This document shows positions 42,850 through 50,406 of a stretch of DNA of 64,000 nucleotides, in pieces. Origin of the DNA: Paucidesulfovibrio gracilis DSM 16080 (lineage in GTDB: Bacteria; Desulfobacterota; Desulfovibrionia; Desulfovibrionales; Desulfovibrionaceae); assembly GCF_900167125.1 (NCBI RefSeq), contig NZ_FUYC01000010.1, positions 19,899 to 83,898 on the forward strand, given 5' to 3'. How positions within the stretch are numbered: the stretch's first letter is position 1; every line of letters starts with the position of its first letter. A program made the position numbers and the translations under genes. The notes under the pieces were generated by a model, which worked only from the letters and a program-made list of their open reading frames with translations, had not been told where the DNA came from and did no database searches.

Positions 42850-43188
42850 TCAGCGGTACTCCGCCTCGGTAAGCACCCATTGGTTCTGGTGGCCTTCGCC
42901 CGCGTCCACGGTGATGGTCAGGTCGCCCTGGGCATTGGCAGGGATCGGAAAATCGTGCTTGCCGTCGTCGTCGGTGTAGCCTTGGTGAACGGTTTCCCCC
43001 CGGGCGTCGGTCACGGTGATGGCCGCTCCTTTGGCCGGGGACGACTGGCTGAACGAGCTTTCCGTATAGATGGTTTCCCCGTCCGTGTAGGCGAAGATTT
43101 TGACCCGGTGGGCCTGGGCAGGAAGCGCGCATCCCAGGAGCAACACCAGGGCCGCGAGGAGCGCGGGATAAGCAGTACGAACGGACAT
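42850..43188 (-). CDS. NikK-like periplasmic accessory protein of a Ni/Co ECF transporter
   Basis: 112 residues behind GAGGAGG. The signal peptide (YPALLAALVLLLGCALPAQA) leaves a mature N-terminus HRVKIFAYTDGETIYTESSF that begins with His after cleavage, as in NikK/DUF4198-like proteins where that His can bind Ni. The rest is an Ig-like beta domain (GAAITVTDARGETVHQGYTD, LTITVDAGEGHQNQWVL). It lies 20 bases after the S-component gene. It probably assists metal capture at the periplasmic face. Confidence 0.78.
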   Translation of the reverse strand: MSVRTAYPALLAALVLLLGCALPAQAHRVKIFAYTDGETIYTESSFSQSSPAKGAAITVTDARGETVHQGYTDDDGKHDFPIPANAQGDLTITVDAGEGHQNQWVLTEAEYR

Positions 43189-43208
43189 GGAGCGATACCT
43201 CCTCAGGT

Positions 43209-43829
43209 TCAGGATGTTTGGGGGCGCACGCCGCCAGCCTCCAGCACCTCGGGCTTGACCCGGGCGAGAAAGCCGAACGCGAACATGGTCACAAAGCCTT
43301 CGATCACCATCACGGCCACATGGCTGGCCAGCAGCGCCACGGCCGCCACCAGGAATCCTTCCGTCAGGGCCAGGGAACCGGCCGTGAGCAGGGCCGAGAA
43401 CAACAGGGCAAGAAAGCCGAACGCAAAGGCAGCGATGTTGCGCTGTTTGGGGCTGCGGCTTTCCAGCAGGGGGCGGAAAATATAGTGGCAGAGCACGGCC
43501 GGAGCCGCCATATTAAAGGTATTCACGCCGAGAGTGGTCAGGCCGCCGAACTGGAACAGCACGGCCTGGAGGAGTAGCGCCACGAGTATGGCGGGAAAGG
43601 CGGCCCAGCCCAGGACGATGCCGAGCAAGCCGCCCAACACGAGGTGGGCGCTGCTGCCCATGACCGGTACATGCACCAGGGAGCCGACGAAAAACGCCGC
43701 TGAGAGCATGGCCACGCTCATGATTTTGTCATAATCCACGCGCCGCAGTCCCACGGCCGTTCCCAGGGCGGTGAGCGCGCCCCCGGCCACCAGAATGGGC
43801 CAGGGCAGGACGCCTTCGGCAATGTGCAT
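43209..43829 (-). CDS. cbiM: Nickel/cobalt ECF transporter S-component (CbiM/NikM)
   Basis: 206 residues and about six or seven membrane helices. The N-terminus MHIAEGVLPWPILVAGGALT carries the invariant Met-His that enters the membrane and binds Co or Ni. VHVPVMGSSAHLVLGGLLGI with its His is the second metal-binding block, followed by QFGGLTTLGVNTFNMAAPAV. It is the substrate-capture subunit of an energy-coupling factor importer. The energising CbiQ and CbiO genes are absent from the neighbourhood, so it must share them from elsewhere or work with low activity alone. Ni versus Co cannot be decided. Confidence 0.88.
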   Translation of the reverse strand: MHIAEGVLPWPILVAGGALTALGTAVGLRRVDYDKIMSVAMLSAAFFVGSLVHVPVMGSSAHLVLGGLLGIVLGWAAFPAILVALLLQAVLFQFGGLTTLGVNTFNMAAPAVLCHYIFRPLLESRSPKQRNIAAFAFGFLALLFSALLTAGSLALTEGFLVAAVALLASHVAVMVIEGFVTMFAFGFLARVKPEVLEAGGVRPQTS

Positions 43830-44135
43830 GCGTGTTTCCCCTTGTTTGACGATGTGCGCCGAAGGTATGGTTTTTGGGCTATAGTGTCAAGGAATGCAAA
43901 AGTGTGCTACGCTGTTTCACTGGACAACCAGGGTTGTCGGAGGCATACTCCGCTCCGATTTGTTTCCTGTATCTTTGGGAAAGAGTCGGAACGGCGAGGA
44001 TACAAGCTGTTTAACAATGGCGGGATAAGGCCGGAAGAGGCGTTCGGGTCGCCCCCACAGGGACGACGCATCGGGGCTTGCGCCTTTTGATGCGGCTGCG
44101 CTGGCCGCGCTTTTATCCGCCTTTCAGGAGAATGC
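43830..44135. other. 306-base divergent region between cbiM and the LysE gene
   Basis: No gene supported. On the minus strand TTGACA (complement of 43885-43890) is followed at 17 bases by a poor -10, upstream of cbiM. ACAACC-AG-GGTTGT near 43925-43938 is a small perfect hairpin. No B12 box of a cobalamin riboswitch and no clear NikR operator was found. A short open frame on the plus strand has no RBS or family resemblance. Confidence 0.45.
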
Positions 44136-44780
44136 ATGCTTTTTGACGCCAATACCGTGGCTTTCGCCTCCGTGGCCCTGGTGCTTACGGTGACGCCCGG
44201 CAACGACACCATCCTTGTGTTGCGCAACGCCATCCGCGGCGGCAGTCGGGAAGGGATGATCACCGGGCTGGGCATCTGCACCGGCCTGTTTGTGCACGCG
44301 CTGTTGTCCGCGCTCGGGCTTTCCTTGATTTTGATGCACTCGGCGGAACTGTACCACGCCGTGAAATGGGCCGGGGCCGCCTATATCGTCTGGCTGGGCT
44401 TCCAGGCATTGCGTGATGCGTTTCGCGGTGCGGGCAAGATTCAAGTGGCCGGGGGCGCAGCCGGGCCGGAACCGGGCGTTTCCACCCGCCGTCGCCTGTT
44501 CGAGGGTTTTTTGTGCAACGTGCTCAATCCCAAGGTGGTGGTATTTTATCTGGCGTTCCTGCCCCAGTTCATCGGGCCGCAGGATCCGGTGGTGACCAAA
44601 TCCATCCTTTTGGCGGGTATTCACTGGCTCATGGGGTTGGTCTGGTTGATGTTCATTTCCTGGGGCGTGGATCTGGCCCGGGCGCAATTGGCGCGGCCTG
44701 CGGTGCGTCGCGGGTTGGACGCGGTGTGCGGGTTCGCATTGGTGGGACTCGGGGTCCGGCTGGCCATGGATTCCGAATAA
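44136..44780 (+). CDS. LysE/RhtB-family amino-acid exporter
   Basis: 214 residues behind CAGGAG. Family blocks: VALVLTVTPGNDTILVLRNA (the T-P-G-P/N motif), GLGICTGLFVHALLSALGLS, AGAAYIVWLGFQALRDA, then FLCNVLNPKVVVFYLAFLPQ with the conserved N-P-K. Six membrane helices. It exports amino acids or similar metabolites from the cytoplasm. TPGND instead of TPGPD is a mild variant. Substrate unknown. It converges on polA. Confidence 0.9.
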   Translation: MLFDANTVAFASVALVLTVTPGNDTILVLRNAIRGGSREGMITGLGICTGLFVHALLSALGLSLILMHSAELYHAVKWAGAAYIVWLGFQALRDAFRGAGKIQVAGGAAGPEPGVSTRRRLFEGFLCNVLNPKVVVFYLAFLPQFIGPQDPVVTKSILLAGIHWLMGLVWLMFISWGVDLARAQLARPAVRRGLDAVCGFALVGLGVRLAMDSE

Positions 44781-44807
44781 CGGACCGTGGACTCCCGCTG
44801 CCCGGCG

Positions 44808-44850
44808 AATGCCCCCGGAGCATGGCGAATTGCCGTGTTCCGGGGGCATT
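44808..44850. terminator. Hairpin between convergent LysE and polA genes
   Basis: AATGCCCCCGGA (44808-44819) pairs perfectly with TCCGGGGGCATT (44839-44850). It has no T tract on either side, but sits between two converging genes and is the only candidate terminator there. Confidence 0.55.
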
Positions 44851-44888
44851 GCGTAGGGGCGCGTTGAGCGGAGCTGACCGGTGTGGTG

Positions 44889-47543
44889 TTAGTGCGCCTC
44901 GGCCCAGTTGTGTCCCACACCCATATCCACCCGCAGGGGAACGCGCAGTTCGGTCACGTTCTGCATGATCTCCACCAAACGTTCCCCGGCCTGCAAGGCC
45001 ACGGATTCCGACGCCTCCAGCAGCAGTTCGTCATGCACCTGAAGGATCAGGGGCGCGTTCAACTCCTGGAGCACCGTGTCCTGGTGCGCCGCAAGCATGG
45101 CCAGCTTGATCACGTCCGCGGCCGATCCTTGAATCACGGTGTTCACGGCCTGCCGTTTGGCCTGGGAAACCATTTGCTGATTGCGGGAATGCAGCCCGGG
45201 CAGCAGGCGGCGGCGACCAGCCAGGGTGGTCACGTAGCCGTGGGTGGCGGCATCTTCCACAATGGTGTCGTAAAAGGCCTTCAGCGTGGCCAGCCGTTCG
45301 AAATACCGTTCAATGAAGGACTTGGCCTCGGACAGCGGCACCTGGAGTTCGCGGGCCAGCCGTTGCGGTCCCATGCCGTAGATCAGCCCGAAGTTGATGG
45401 TCTTGGCGGATCGGCGTTCCTCACCGCTGACGGCCTGGGGGGAGTCTTTATCAAAGAGCAGTGCCGCGGTGCGGGAATGGATGTCCTCGTCCTGGGCAAA
45501 GGCGTCCAGCAGGGCTGGATCCTGGGAAAAATGCGCCAGCACCCGGAGTTCGATCTGCGAATAGTCGGCCGCGGCCAGCAGATTTCCCGGTGTTGCGGTG
45601 AAGCAGGCGCGCATGCGTTTGCCCTGTGGTCCGCGAATGGGGATGTTTTGCAGGTTGGGACCGGAACTGGAGAGCCGCCCCGTGGCCGTGGCCGTGAGGT
45701 TGAAATGGGTGTGCAGGCGGCCGTTGTCGTCCATGAGTCGGGGCAGCGGAGCGAGGTAGGTGGAACGCAGCTTTTCCAGCATGCGAAATTGCAGGATCGC
45801 CTCCACGATGGGGTGGGCGGACCGGATTTTTTCCAGCACCTGGTTGGCCGTGGACAGTGCGCCGCCCGGCGTCTTGCCTGCGGGTTTGAGTCCCAGCTTG
45901 TCGAAGAGCACCACCGCCATTTGCTGGCTGGAGCGGATATTGAAGTTTTCTCCGGCCAACTCGTGAATTTCCTTGGTCAGTTCGTCGATGCGTTCTTGTA
46001 CTTCGTCCAAAAAGGCGCGGAATGCCTGCTTATCCAGGTGGATGCCCTGGCGTTCCATGGCGGCCAGCACAGGCAGGAGCGGCAGCTCCACGTCGCGCAG
46101 CAGGGTTTCCAGGTTGGCGGCGTGCAGCTTGGGCCGGACCCGTTCCAGATAGAGCAGGGCGGCTCCGGCCTGGGCATCGGGGTGCAGGTCTGCGGGTTCA
46201 TGCCCTTCGGGGTCGTCGGGATCGCTTTGGAACAGGCTTTGGTGCAGTCGGTCCCAGGAATAGTTCCGTTCTTCCGGGTTCAGCAGGTAGGCGGCCAGGG
46301 AGAGGTCGAACCAGCGCTCCAGGGGCAGCGCGTCCCACGCGGCATCGGAACGCAGCAGGTCATGGACGTCCGGGCAAACCACGGTCCGCGCCCTGGCCAG
46401 GTAGTCGATGAGTTCCGGCAGGGAACCGGTGTATTGCTGTTCGGATCCGATTTCCTCCCGGCTTTGCACGGCAATTCGCAAGCCATTGTCCATGCTGACC
46501 AGTCCCACCAGGGCGTCGTCCGGATTCGGGAGCTGGTCCGGCTGTTCAGCCTTGTGCAGCGTCAAAGGCGGCACCGACGGGACCGGGGCAGCCGTGCCGA
46601 ACAGACTGGCCTGGCCCGTGGCCGCGGCAACAGGTTCCGCCGCTGTGGGGGCTTCCGGGACCATGCTCCGCAAATCCCGAGCCAGGGAGCGGAATTCAAA
46701 GGTGGTGAGGAAGTCGAACAGGTCATCCGTGTGCAGCGGCTGGACCCTGAGCTGTTCCAGCCCGTGTTCCTCGCAGCAGTCCGTGCGCATGCGGGTCAGT
46801 TCGCGGTAAAGGAAGACCTTTTCCATGTGTTCCGTGACCTTGGCGCGCAGTTTGTCGGGCAGTCGTTCCGCTCCGCCGTCGCGCAGATCCTCCAGAGTGG
46901 CGGCCTGGGCCATGATTTTTTCCGCGGTTTTCGGTCCCACGCCCGGGATGCCTGGGATGTTGTCGGAGCTGTCTCCGGTGAGCGCCTGGAAGTCCGGCCA
47001 TTGGGCCGGAGTCAGGCCGGTTTCTTCACAAAAAATGTCCAGCGTGGTGACTTTTTCCCGTTTTCCGGCCGGATCCCACAGCACGACCTGTTCGTCCAGG
47101 CATTGCTTGAGGTCTTTGTCCGATCCCACGATGACCACGGGCCGTTCCTCTTTGTGGCGGGCGGCCAGGGACGCGATGCAGTCGTCGGCCTCCACGCCTT
47201 CGGAAACCAGCAGGTGCAGGCCCATGAGCTGCACGGCCTCGCGCAGCGGGTCGATCTGCACGGCCATGTCTTCGGGCATGCGGGGGCGTTGCGCCTTGTA
47301 CGGCTCGAACAGTTCGTGCCGGAAGGTCGGACCTTTTCCATCCATGATGAAGCCGAGATATTTGGGGCGCTCTTCCCGCAGGATGCGCAGCAGGATGCGC
47401 AGCACGATGAAGATGGCGTTGGTGGGCATGCCGTCGGAGCGTTGCAGGTCCGGGTAGGCGTAGAAGCCGCGGTACAGGAAGCTGGTTCCGTCCACGAGGT
47501 ACAGGGGTTCCGGGCCGTCGGGGAATCGTTCTTTGATGCTCAT
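44889..47543 (-). CDS. polA: DNA polymerase I
   Basis: 884 residues. The 5'-nuclease domain (1-280) has YLVDGTSFLYRGFYA, GVEADDCIASLA, VGSDKDLKQC and ALTGDSSDNIPGIPGVGPKT. The polymerase domain has SSSGPNLQNIPIRG, AADYSQIELRVLAHFS, INFGLIYGMGPQRLARELQV and LILQVHDELLLEA, so it should be active. The middle 3'-5' exonuclease region is present as a fold (WFDLSLAAYLLNPEERNYSW). However, the first catalytic motif, normally D-x-E, reads VGLVSMDNGL, which suggests lost proofreading. It fills repair gaps and removes Okazaki primers. It stands alone on its strand. Confidence 0.95.
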   Translation of the reverse strand: MSIKERFPDGPEPLYLVDGTSFLYRGFYAYPDLQRSDGMPTNAIFIVLRILLRILREERPKYLGFIMDGKGPTFRHELFEPYKAQRPRMPEDMAVQIDPLREAVQLMGLHLLVSEGVEADDCIASLAARHKEERPVVIVGSDKDLKQCLDEQVVLWDPAGKREKVTTLDIFCEETGLTPAQWPDFQALTGDSSDNIPGIPGVGPKTAEKIMAQAATLEDLRDGGAERLPDKLRAKVTEHMEKVFLYRELTRMRTDCCEEHGLEQLRVQPLHTDDLFDFLTTFEFRSLARDLRSMVPEAPTAAEPVAAATGQASLFGTAAPVPSVPPLTLHKAEQPDQLPNPDDALVGLVSMDNGLRIAVQSREEIGSEQQYTGSLPELIDYLARARTVVCPDVHDLLRSDAAWDALPLERWFDLSLAAYLLNPEERNYSWDRLHQSLFQSDPDDPEGHEPADLHPDAQAGAALLYLERVRPKLHAANLETLLRDVELPLLPVLAAMERQGIHLDKQAFRAFLDEVQERIDELTKEIHELAGENFNIRSSQQMAVVLFDKLGLKPAGKTPGGALSTANQVLEKIRSAHPIVEAILQFRMLEKLRSTYLAPLPRLMDDNGRLHTHFNLTATATGRLSSSGPNLQNIPIRGPQGKRMRACFTATPGNLLAAADYSQIELRVLAHFSQDPALLDAFAQDEDIHSRTAALLFDKDSPQAVSGEERRSAKTINFGLIYGMGPQRLARELQVPLSEAKSFIERYFERLATLKAFYDTIVEDAATHGYVTTLAGRRRLLPGLHSRNQQMVSQAKRQAVNTVIQGSAADVIKLAMLAAHQDTVLQELNAPLILQVHDELLLEASESVALQAGERLVEIMQNVTELRVPLRVDMGVGHNWAEAH

Positions 47544-47664
47544 GCGGCAACCTAGCCCGAGGCGGGCGGGGTGGCAAGGGGCAAGGCGTCCGGGCGCGCC
47601 GAAACCCGGTCCGGGCGGCCATGCGTTCGAACAGGGCGGGAAATAGGGCTTGAACAGCGGCGGA

Positions 47665-48663
47665 TCAGAGCCGCTTGAACATCTTGCGTTTTCCCTGGCC
47701 CAGTTTCTTGAGCATGTAGAGTTCGGGATCTTCGTTGTTCAGGGCTTCCAGGGGAACTTCTCCCCGGGCCGCGCCTTTGTGTCCTCCGGCGGAGCCTCGG
47801 TCTCCCATGAGCTGGTTGGCGAATTTTCCCATGTCGCGGCGGATGCCGTCCCCACGGAAAATACCCACGAGGTGGTCGTCGGCCACGCCGGAGATGACCA
47901 CCCAGGCCGCGCCATGCACACGGGTGAAGAAGTCGGCCACGATGACCAGGATGTCGGCGTTTTCCACCTTGCCCATGTGGGCGAAGAGGCCGCCCGTGCC
48001 CACGCGCCGCAGGTTGTAGAAGGCGCGGGAAAAGAACCGCAGCCAGTCCAGGTGGAATTCACTGCGCGCAATGCGGTTGATGAGCGAGCGGTCCGAAAAT
48101 TTGGAGAGATATTTGAAGGCGGCCACGTCCGCGTCGATGAAATCCCGTTCCCAGTCGCTGGTGTCGGTTTTGATGCCGTACATCAGGGCGCTGGCCAGGA
48201 GCTTGGCGGGCCGGATCTTGAGGTTGTAGAGGTACTCCGTGAGCATGGTGCAGGTGGCTCCGTATTTGGGCCGGATGTCCACGTAGGGTGCCTCGGTGGG
48301 ATTTTCCTTGACGATGGGGTGGTGGTCGATGACCAGGCTGAATTCGTATTCCTCGAATGTGGGATGGTGGTGGGGCTGGGAATCCACCAGGGCGAAGCGG
48401 TCGTACTGGGCGGCCAGGTTGGGAATGATCTTGCGTGTGGGGATGCGGAGGTAGCGGATCATGGCCAGGTTGTCGGGCCGTTTGACCTCGTTGATCTGGC
48501 CGATGGCCACGTCCTGCACCTTGCGGGTCATGATCCGTCGCAGGGCCATGGCCGACCCCAGGGCATCCGGGTCCGCATTGATGACGATGAGCCAGCGCTC
48601 GTCCTTGTTGAACAGGGAGAGCATCCGTTCCATTTGTTCGTCGAGCTGTCGAAAGAGGGCCAT
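47665..48663 (-). CDS. DHH-family phosphoesterase
   Basis: 332 residues. Canonical DHH features: LIVINADPDALGSAMALRRI (motif I), FALVDSQPHHHP (II), FSLVIDHHPIVKENP (III, the DHH itself), MYGIKTDTSDW (IV). A DHHA1-like part has GIFRGDGIRRDMGKFANQLM and GDRGSAGGHKGAARGEVPLE. This fits the NrnA/bifunctional oligoribonuclease-PAP phosphatase group, although the C-terminal domain is somewhat different. If it cleaves pAp it would remove the by-product of the sulfotransferases; this is inference. The cobU stop is one base away from its start region, so it is the last gene of the CbiR-CobU-DHH run. Confidence 0.85.
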   Translation of the reverse strand: MALFRQLDEQMERMLSLFNKDERWLIVINADPDALGSAMALRRIMTRKVQDVAIGQINEVKRPDNLAMIRYLRIPTRKIIPNLAAQYDRFALVDSQPHHHPTFEEYEFSLVIDHHPIVKENPTEAPYVDIRPKYGATCTMLTEYLYNLKIRPAKLLASALMYGIKTDTSDWERDFIDADVAAFKYLSKFSDRSLINRIARSEFHLDWLRFFSRAFYNLRRVGTGGLFAHMGKVENADILVIVADFFTRVHGAAWVVISGVADDHLVGIFRGDGIRRDMGKFANQLMGDRGSAGGHKGAARGEVPLEALNNEDPELYMLKKLGQGKRKMFKRL

Positions 48664-48664
48664 A

Positions 48665-49174
48665 TCATCCTTTTTTCAGCGTCAGGGGCAACCCCGCGCT
48701 GACCAGGTAGACCTGGGTTGCGATGCGGGCGATCGCCTGGTTCAGAGCGCCCAGCCGCCGGACAAAAAAGCGGGCCTCCCTGCCGGCGGGTAGGGGGCCG
48801 AGACCGATTTCGCAGGACACCAGGATAAGATCGGGTCCGTCCCAGTCCCGCAGCAGTTCCACGAAGGGATCGGTTTCCCAATCCTCCGAATCATCCGGGT
48901 TACAGGAAAAGAGCCAGAAGTCAAGGCTGTCCACCAGCACCGAGCCATACCCCTGTGTAAAGGTTCGCAGGGCATGTGGCAAGTCGGGGCCGGATTCCGC
49001 CACGGGGAGCGCGACTCCGCGTTCCCGCTTGTGTTTCAGGATTTGCTGGCGAAAAGCCAGGTCCATGGCTTTGCCCGTGGGCATGAAAAGCGCCGGTGCC
49101 GGGGAGTTCTCCAGCAGGTCCAGAGCAAAGGCGGATTTGCCGGATTTATTGCCGCCCAGCACCAGGCTGATCAT
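48665..49174 (-). CDS. cobU: Adenosylcobinamide kinase / guanylyltransferase (CobU)
   Basis: 169 residues from ATG 49174 (GAAGGA upstream), overlapping the CbiR stop as ATGA. Walker A is LVLGGNKSGKSAFALDLLEN. FMPTGKAMDLAFRQQILKHK corresponds to the A-T-a....E...RI..H block with the GMP-accepting His. VLVDSLDFWLF is Walker B, and ILVSCEIGLGPLPAGREARF plus LGALNQAIARIATQVYLVSA complete the family. It phosphorylates adenosylcobinamide and forms AdoCbi-GDP in cobamide salvage. Its pairing with CbiR suggests remodelling of imported cobamides. Confidence 0.88.
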   Translation of the reverse strand: MISLVLGGNKSGKSAFALDLLENSPAPALFMPTGKAMDLAFRQQILKHKRERGVALPVAESGPDLPHALRTFTQGYGSVLVDSLDFWLFSCNPDDSEDWETDPFVELLRDWDGPDLILVSCEIGLGPLPAGREARFFVRRLGALNQAIARIATQVYLVSAGLPLTLKKG

Positions 49175-50079
49175 GACCGGGAATCCTTCGGCGGAACCAG
49201 CTCCCACAGGGTTTCCAGGGACTCCTGGAATCCGTCCGCGTCAAAGACCTCCAGGACAACGGTGGCCCCCGGGGTCAGGGCGTCGAGCATGGAGCGCAAC
49301 AGCAGGCGGCCGTTGTCGTCCAGGTGGGAGAGGGGCAGGTGCCGACCGGGTCGGAACGGGTCCGGCGCGCTCAGATGCAGCATGTCCACGCGTTCGCCCA
49401 GGCCGGGCAGAGCAAGCATGGGGAACTGGCTGTAGAGCAGGATGTGTCCCAGATCCACGCAGGCACCGAACCCGCTGTCCAAAACTTCGGGCCAGATTTC
49501 CGAAAGGTCGCAGCCCTGGATGTTTTCCAGGAGCACGCGCCGGGGTTTGACTCCGGCGGCCGCAAACTGGCCCGCGAGCATGCGCAGGGAGACGCCTTGC
49601 GGCGGCGGATGCAGCACATAGCGACGCGGATGCATGGGTTCGGCTTTTTGGATCAAGGCTTCGATTTTGCGCCACGCCGTATTGAATCCCTGGTCCCAGG
49701 GCAGGTCCAGGGGAAGGTGCACGTGAAAGGAAAGGTCCGGCTTGGGGACGGAGTCCTCGTCAGCTTCGGCGGCTGTGAGCGCCGCCAGTTCATCGTCCGT
49801 AAAGGCTGAACCGGTTTCCGGCAGCTCGTCCGCAGGCAGGGACGGCGCCTGGAGCCAGGGCGGCAGCAGCTCTTCCCGGCTGTAGGCTAGGCAGGATTCG
49901 GTTTCCAGAAACATGAGTGCCACCTCGTCCACGGTATGGGCCAGGTTGTCCGCGATCCAGGCGCAGTTTTCCGACACCGGGCCGGGATGCAGCCAGCTCG
50001 GCGCGGCGATTCGGAAGGGAAAAGGTTTCCCGCCGTTGGTGCAGGCGGCTTGATTTTCGTGATTATGATTCTTGGGCAT
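49171..50079 (-). CDS. cbiR: Cobamide-remodelling phosphodiesterase CbiR-like (AP-endonuclease TIM barrel)
   Basis: 302 residues. The sequence has the sugar-isomerase/AP-endonuclease-2 TIM barrel look: FRIAAPSWLHPGPVSENCAW, VDEVALMFLE, FHVHLPLDLPW, VLLENIQGCDLSEIW, ACVDLGHILLYSQ, MLHLSAPDPFRPGRHLPLSH and ATVVLEVFDADGFQESL. Metal ligands are likely in LLENI, VDLGH, LHLS and LEVF. CbiR of gut bacteria hydrolyses cobamides to alpha-ribazole phosphate and cobinamide, enabling CobU-dependent salvage. Direct four-base overlap with cobU strongly supports this assignment, which otherwise rests on recollection of the family. Confidence 0.75.
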   Translation of the reverse strand: MPKNHNHENQAACTNGGKPFPFRIAAPSWLHPGPVSENCAWIADNLAHTVDEVALMFLETESCLAYSREELLPPWLQAPSLPADELPETGSAFTDDELAALTAAEADEDSVPKPDLSFHVHLPLDLPWDQGFNTAWRKIEALIQKAEPMHPRRYVLHPPPQGVSLRMLAGQFAAAGVKPRRVLLENIQGCDLSEIWPEVLDSGFGACVDLGHILLYSQFPMLALPGLGERVDMLHLSAPDPFRPGRHLPLSHLDDNGRLLLRSMLDALTPGATVVLEVFDADGFQESLETLWELVPPKDSRS

Positions 50080-50135
50080 GGCGTATGCATTTTGTGGTTG
50101 AAGGTTCCTGAACGAGGGATCCGAGGAGGCACGGC

Positions 50136-50285
50136 ATGAACAGTCTGCGCGACCGTCTGCAACATGCGCTCAATCCCCTGCATCTGTTTTGCAGGTTGCG
50201 CCGTTTCGGGATCCGATGTGGCCCGGCCCGGCGACTTTGTTCCGCATGGGAGCGGCATGTGTATCGTTTTTTGCTTTCCCGGTAG
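50136..50285 (+). CDS. Small basic protein, 49 residues, unknown function
   Basis: An ATG at 50136 follows GAGGAGG at seven bases, a better ribosome site than most genes here. The reading frame gives 49 residues starting MNSLRDRLQHALNPLHLFCR, then LRRFGIRCGPARRLCSAWER and HVYRFLLSR. It is rich in Arg (10-11) and Leu with three Cys, and could form amphipathic helices. No domain recognised. It lies in a 327-base gap between cbiR (divergent) and the convergent nuclease-helicase gene. The strong RBS argues it is real. I have an uncertain impression that similar peptides occur in related genomes. Confidence 0.6.
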   Translation: MNSLRDRLQHALNPLHLFCRLRRFGIRCGPARRLCSAWERHVYRFLLSR

Positions 50286-50406
50286 TGGCGGAAAGAAATG
50301 TGGTCTTGCTGCATGGGAACATGGGGCATTGCTATGTTGCTCGGCGACCGGAGTCTATTTTGACGGCGAACCGTTGGAACGCGTGGGGTTGCATAGGGAG
50401 GGCCGG

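Noticed and set aside
43824..44090. Short plus-strand frame between cbiM and the LysE gene
   Set aside because: No ribosome site, no recognised motif, and it overlaps the start of cbiM.
43830..44135. Search for a cobalamin riboswitch or NikR operator upstream of cbiM
   Set aside because: No B12 box and no convincing paired NikR half-sites were found.
44883..47555. Very long open frame on the strand opposite polA
   Set aside because: It mirrors the polymerase gene, has no RBS or family motifs, and arises from high G+C third positions.
50080..50406. Search for a cobalamin riboswitch upstream of cbiR
   Set aside because: No B12 box or matching helices were visible; only the small gene was supported.
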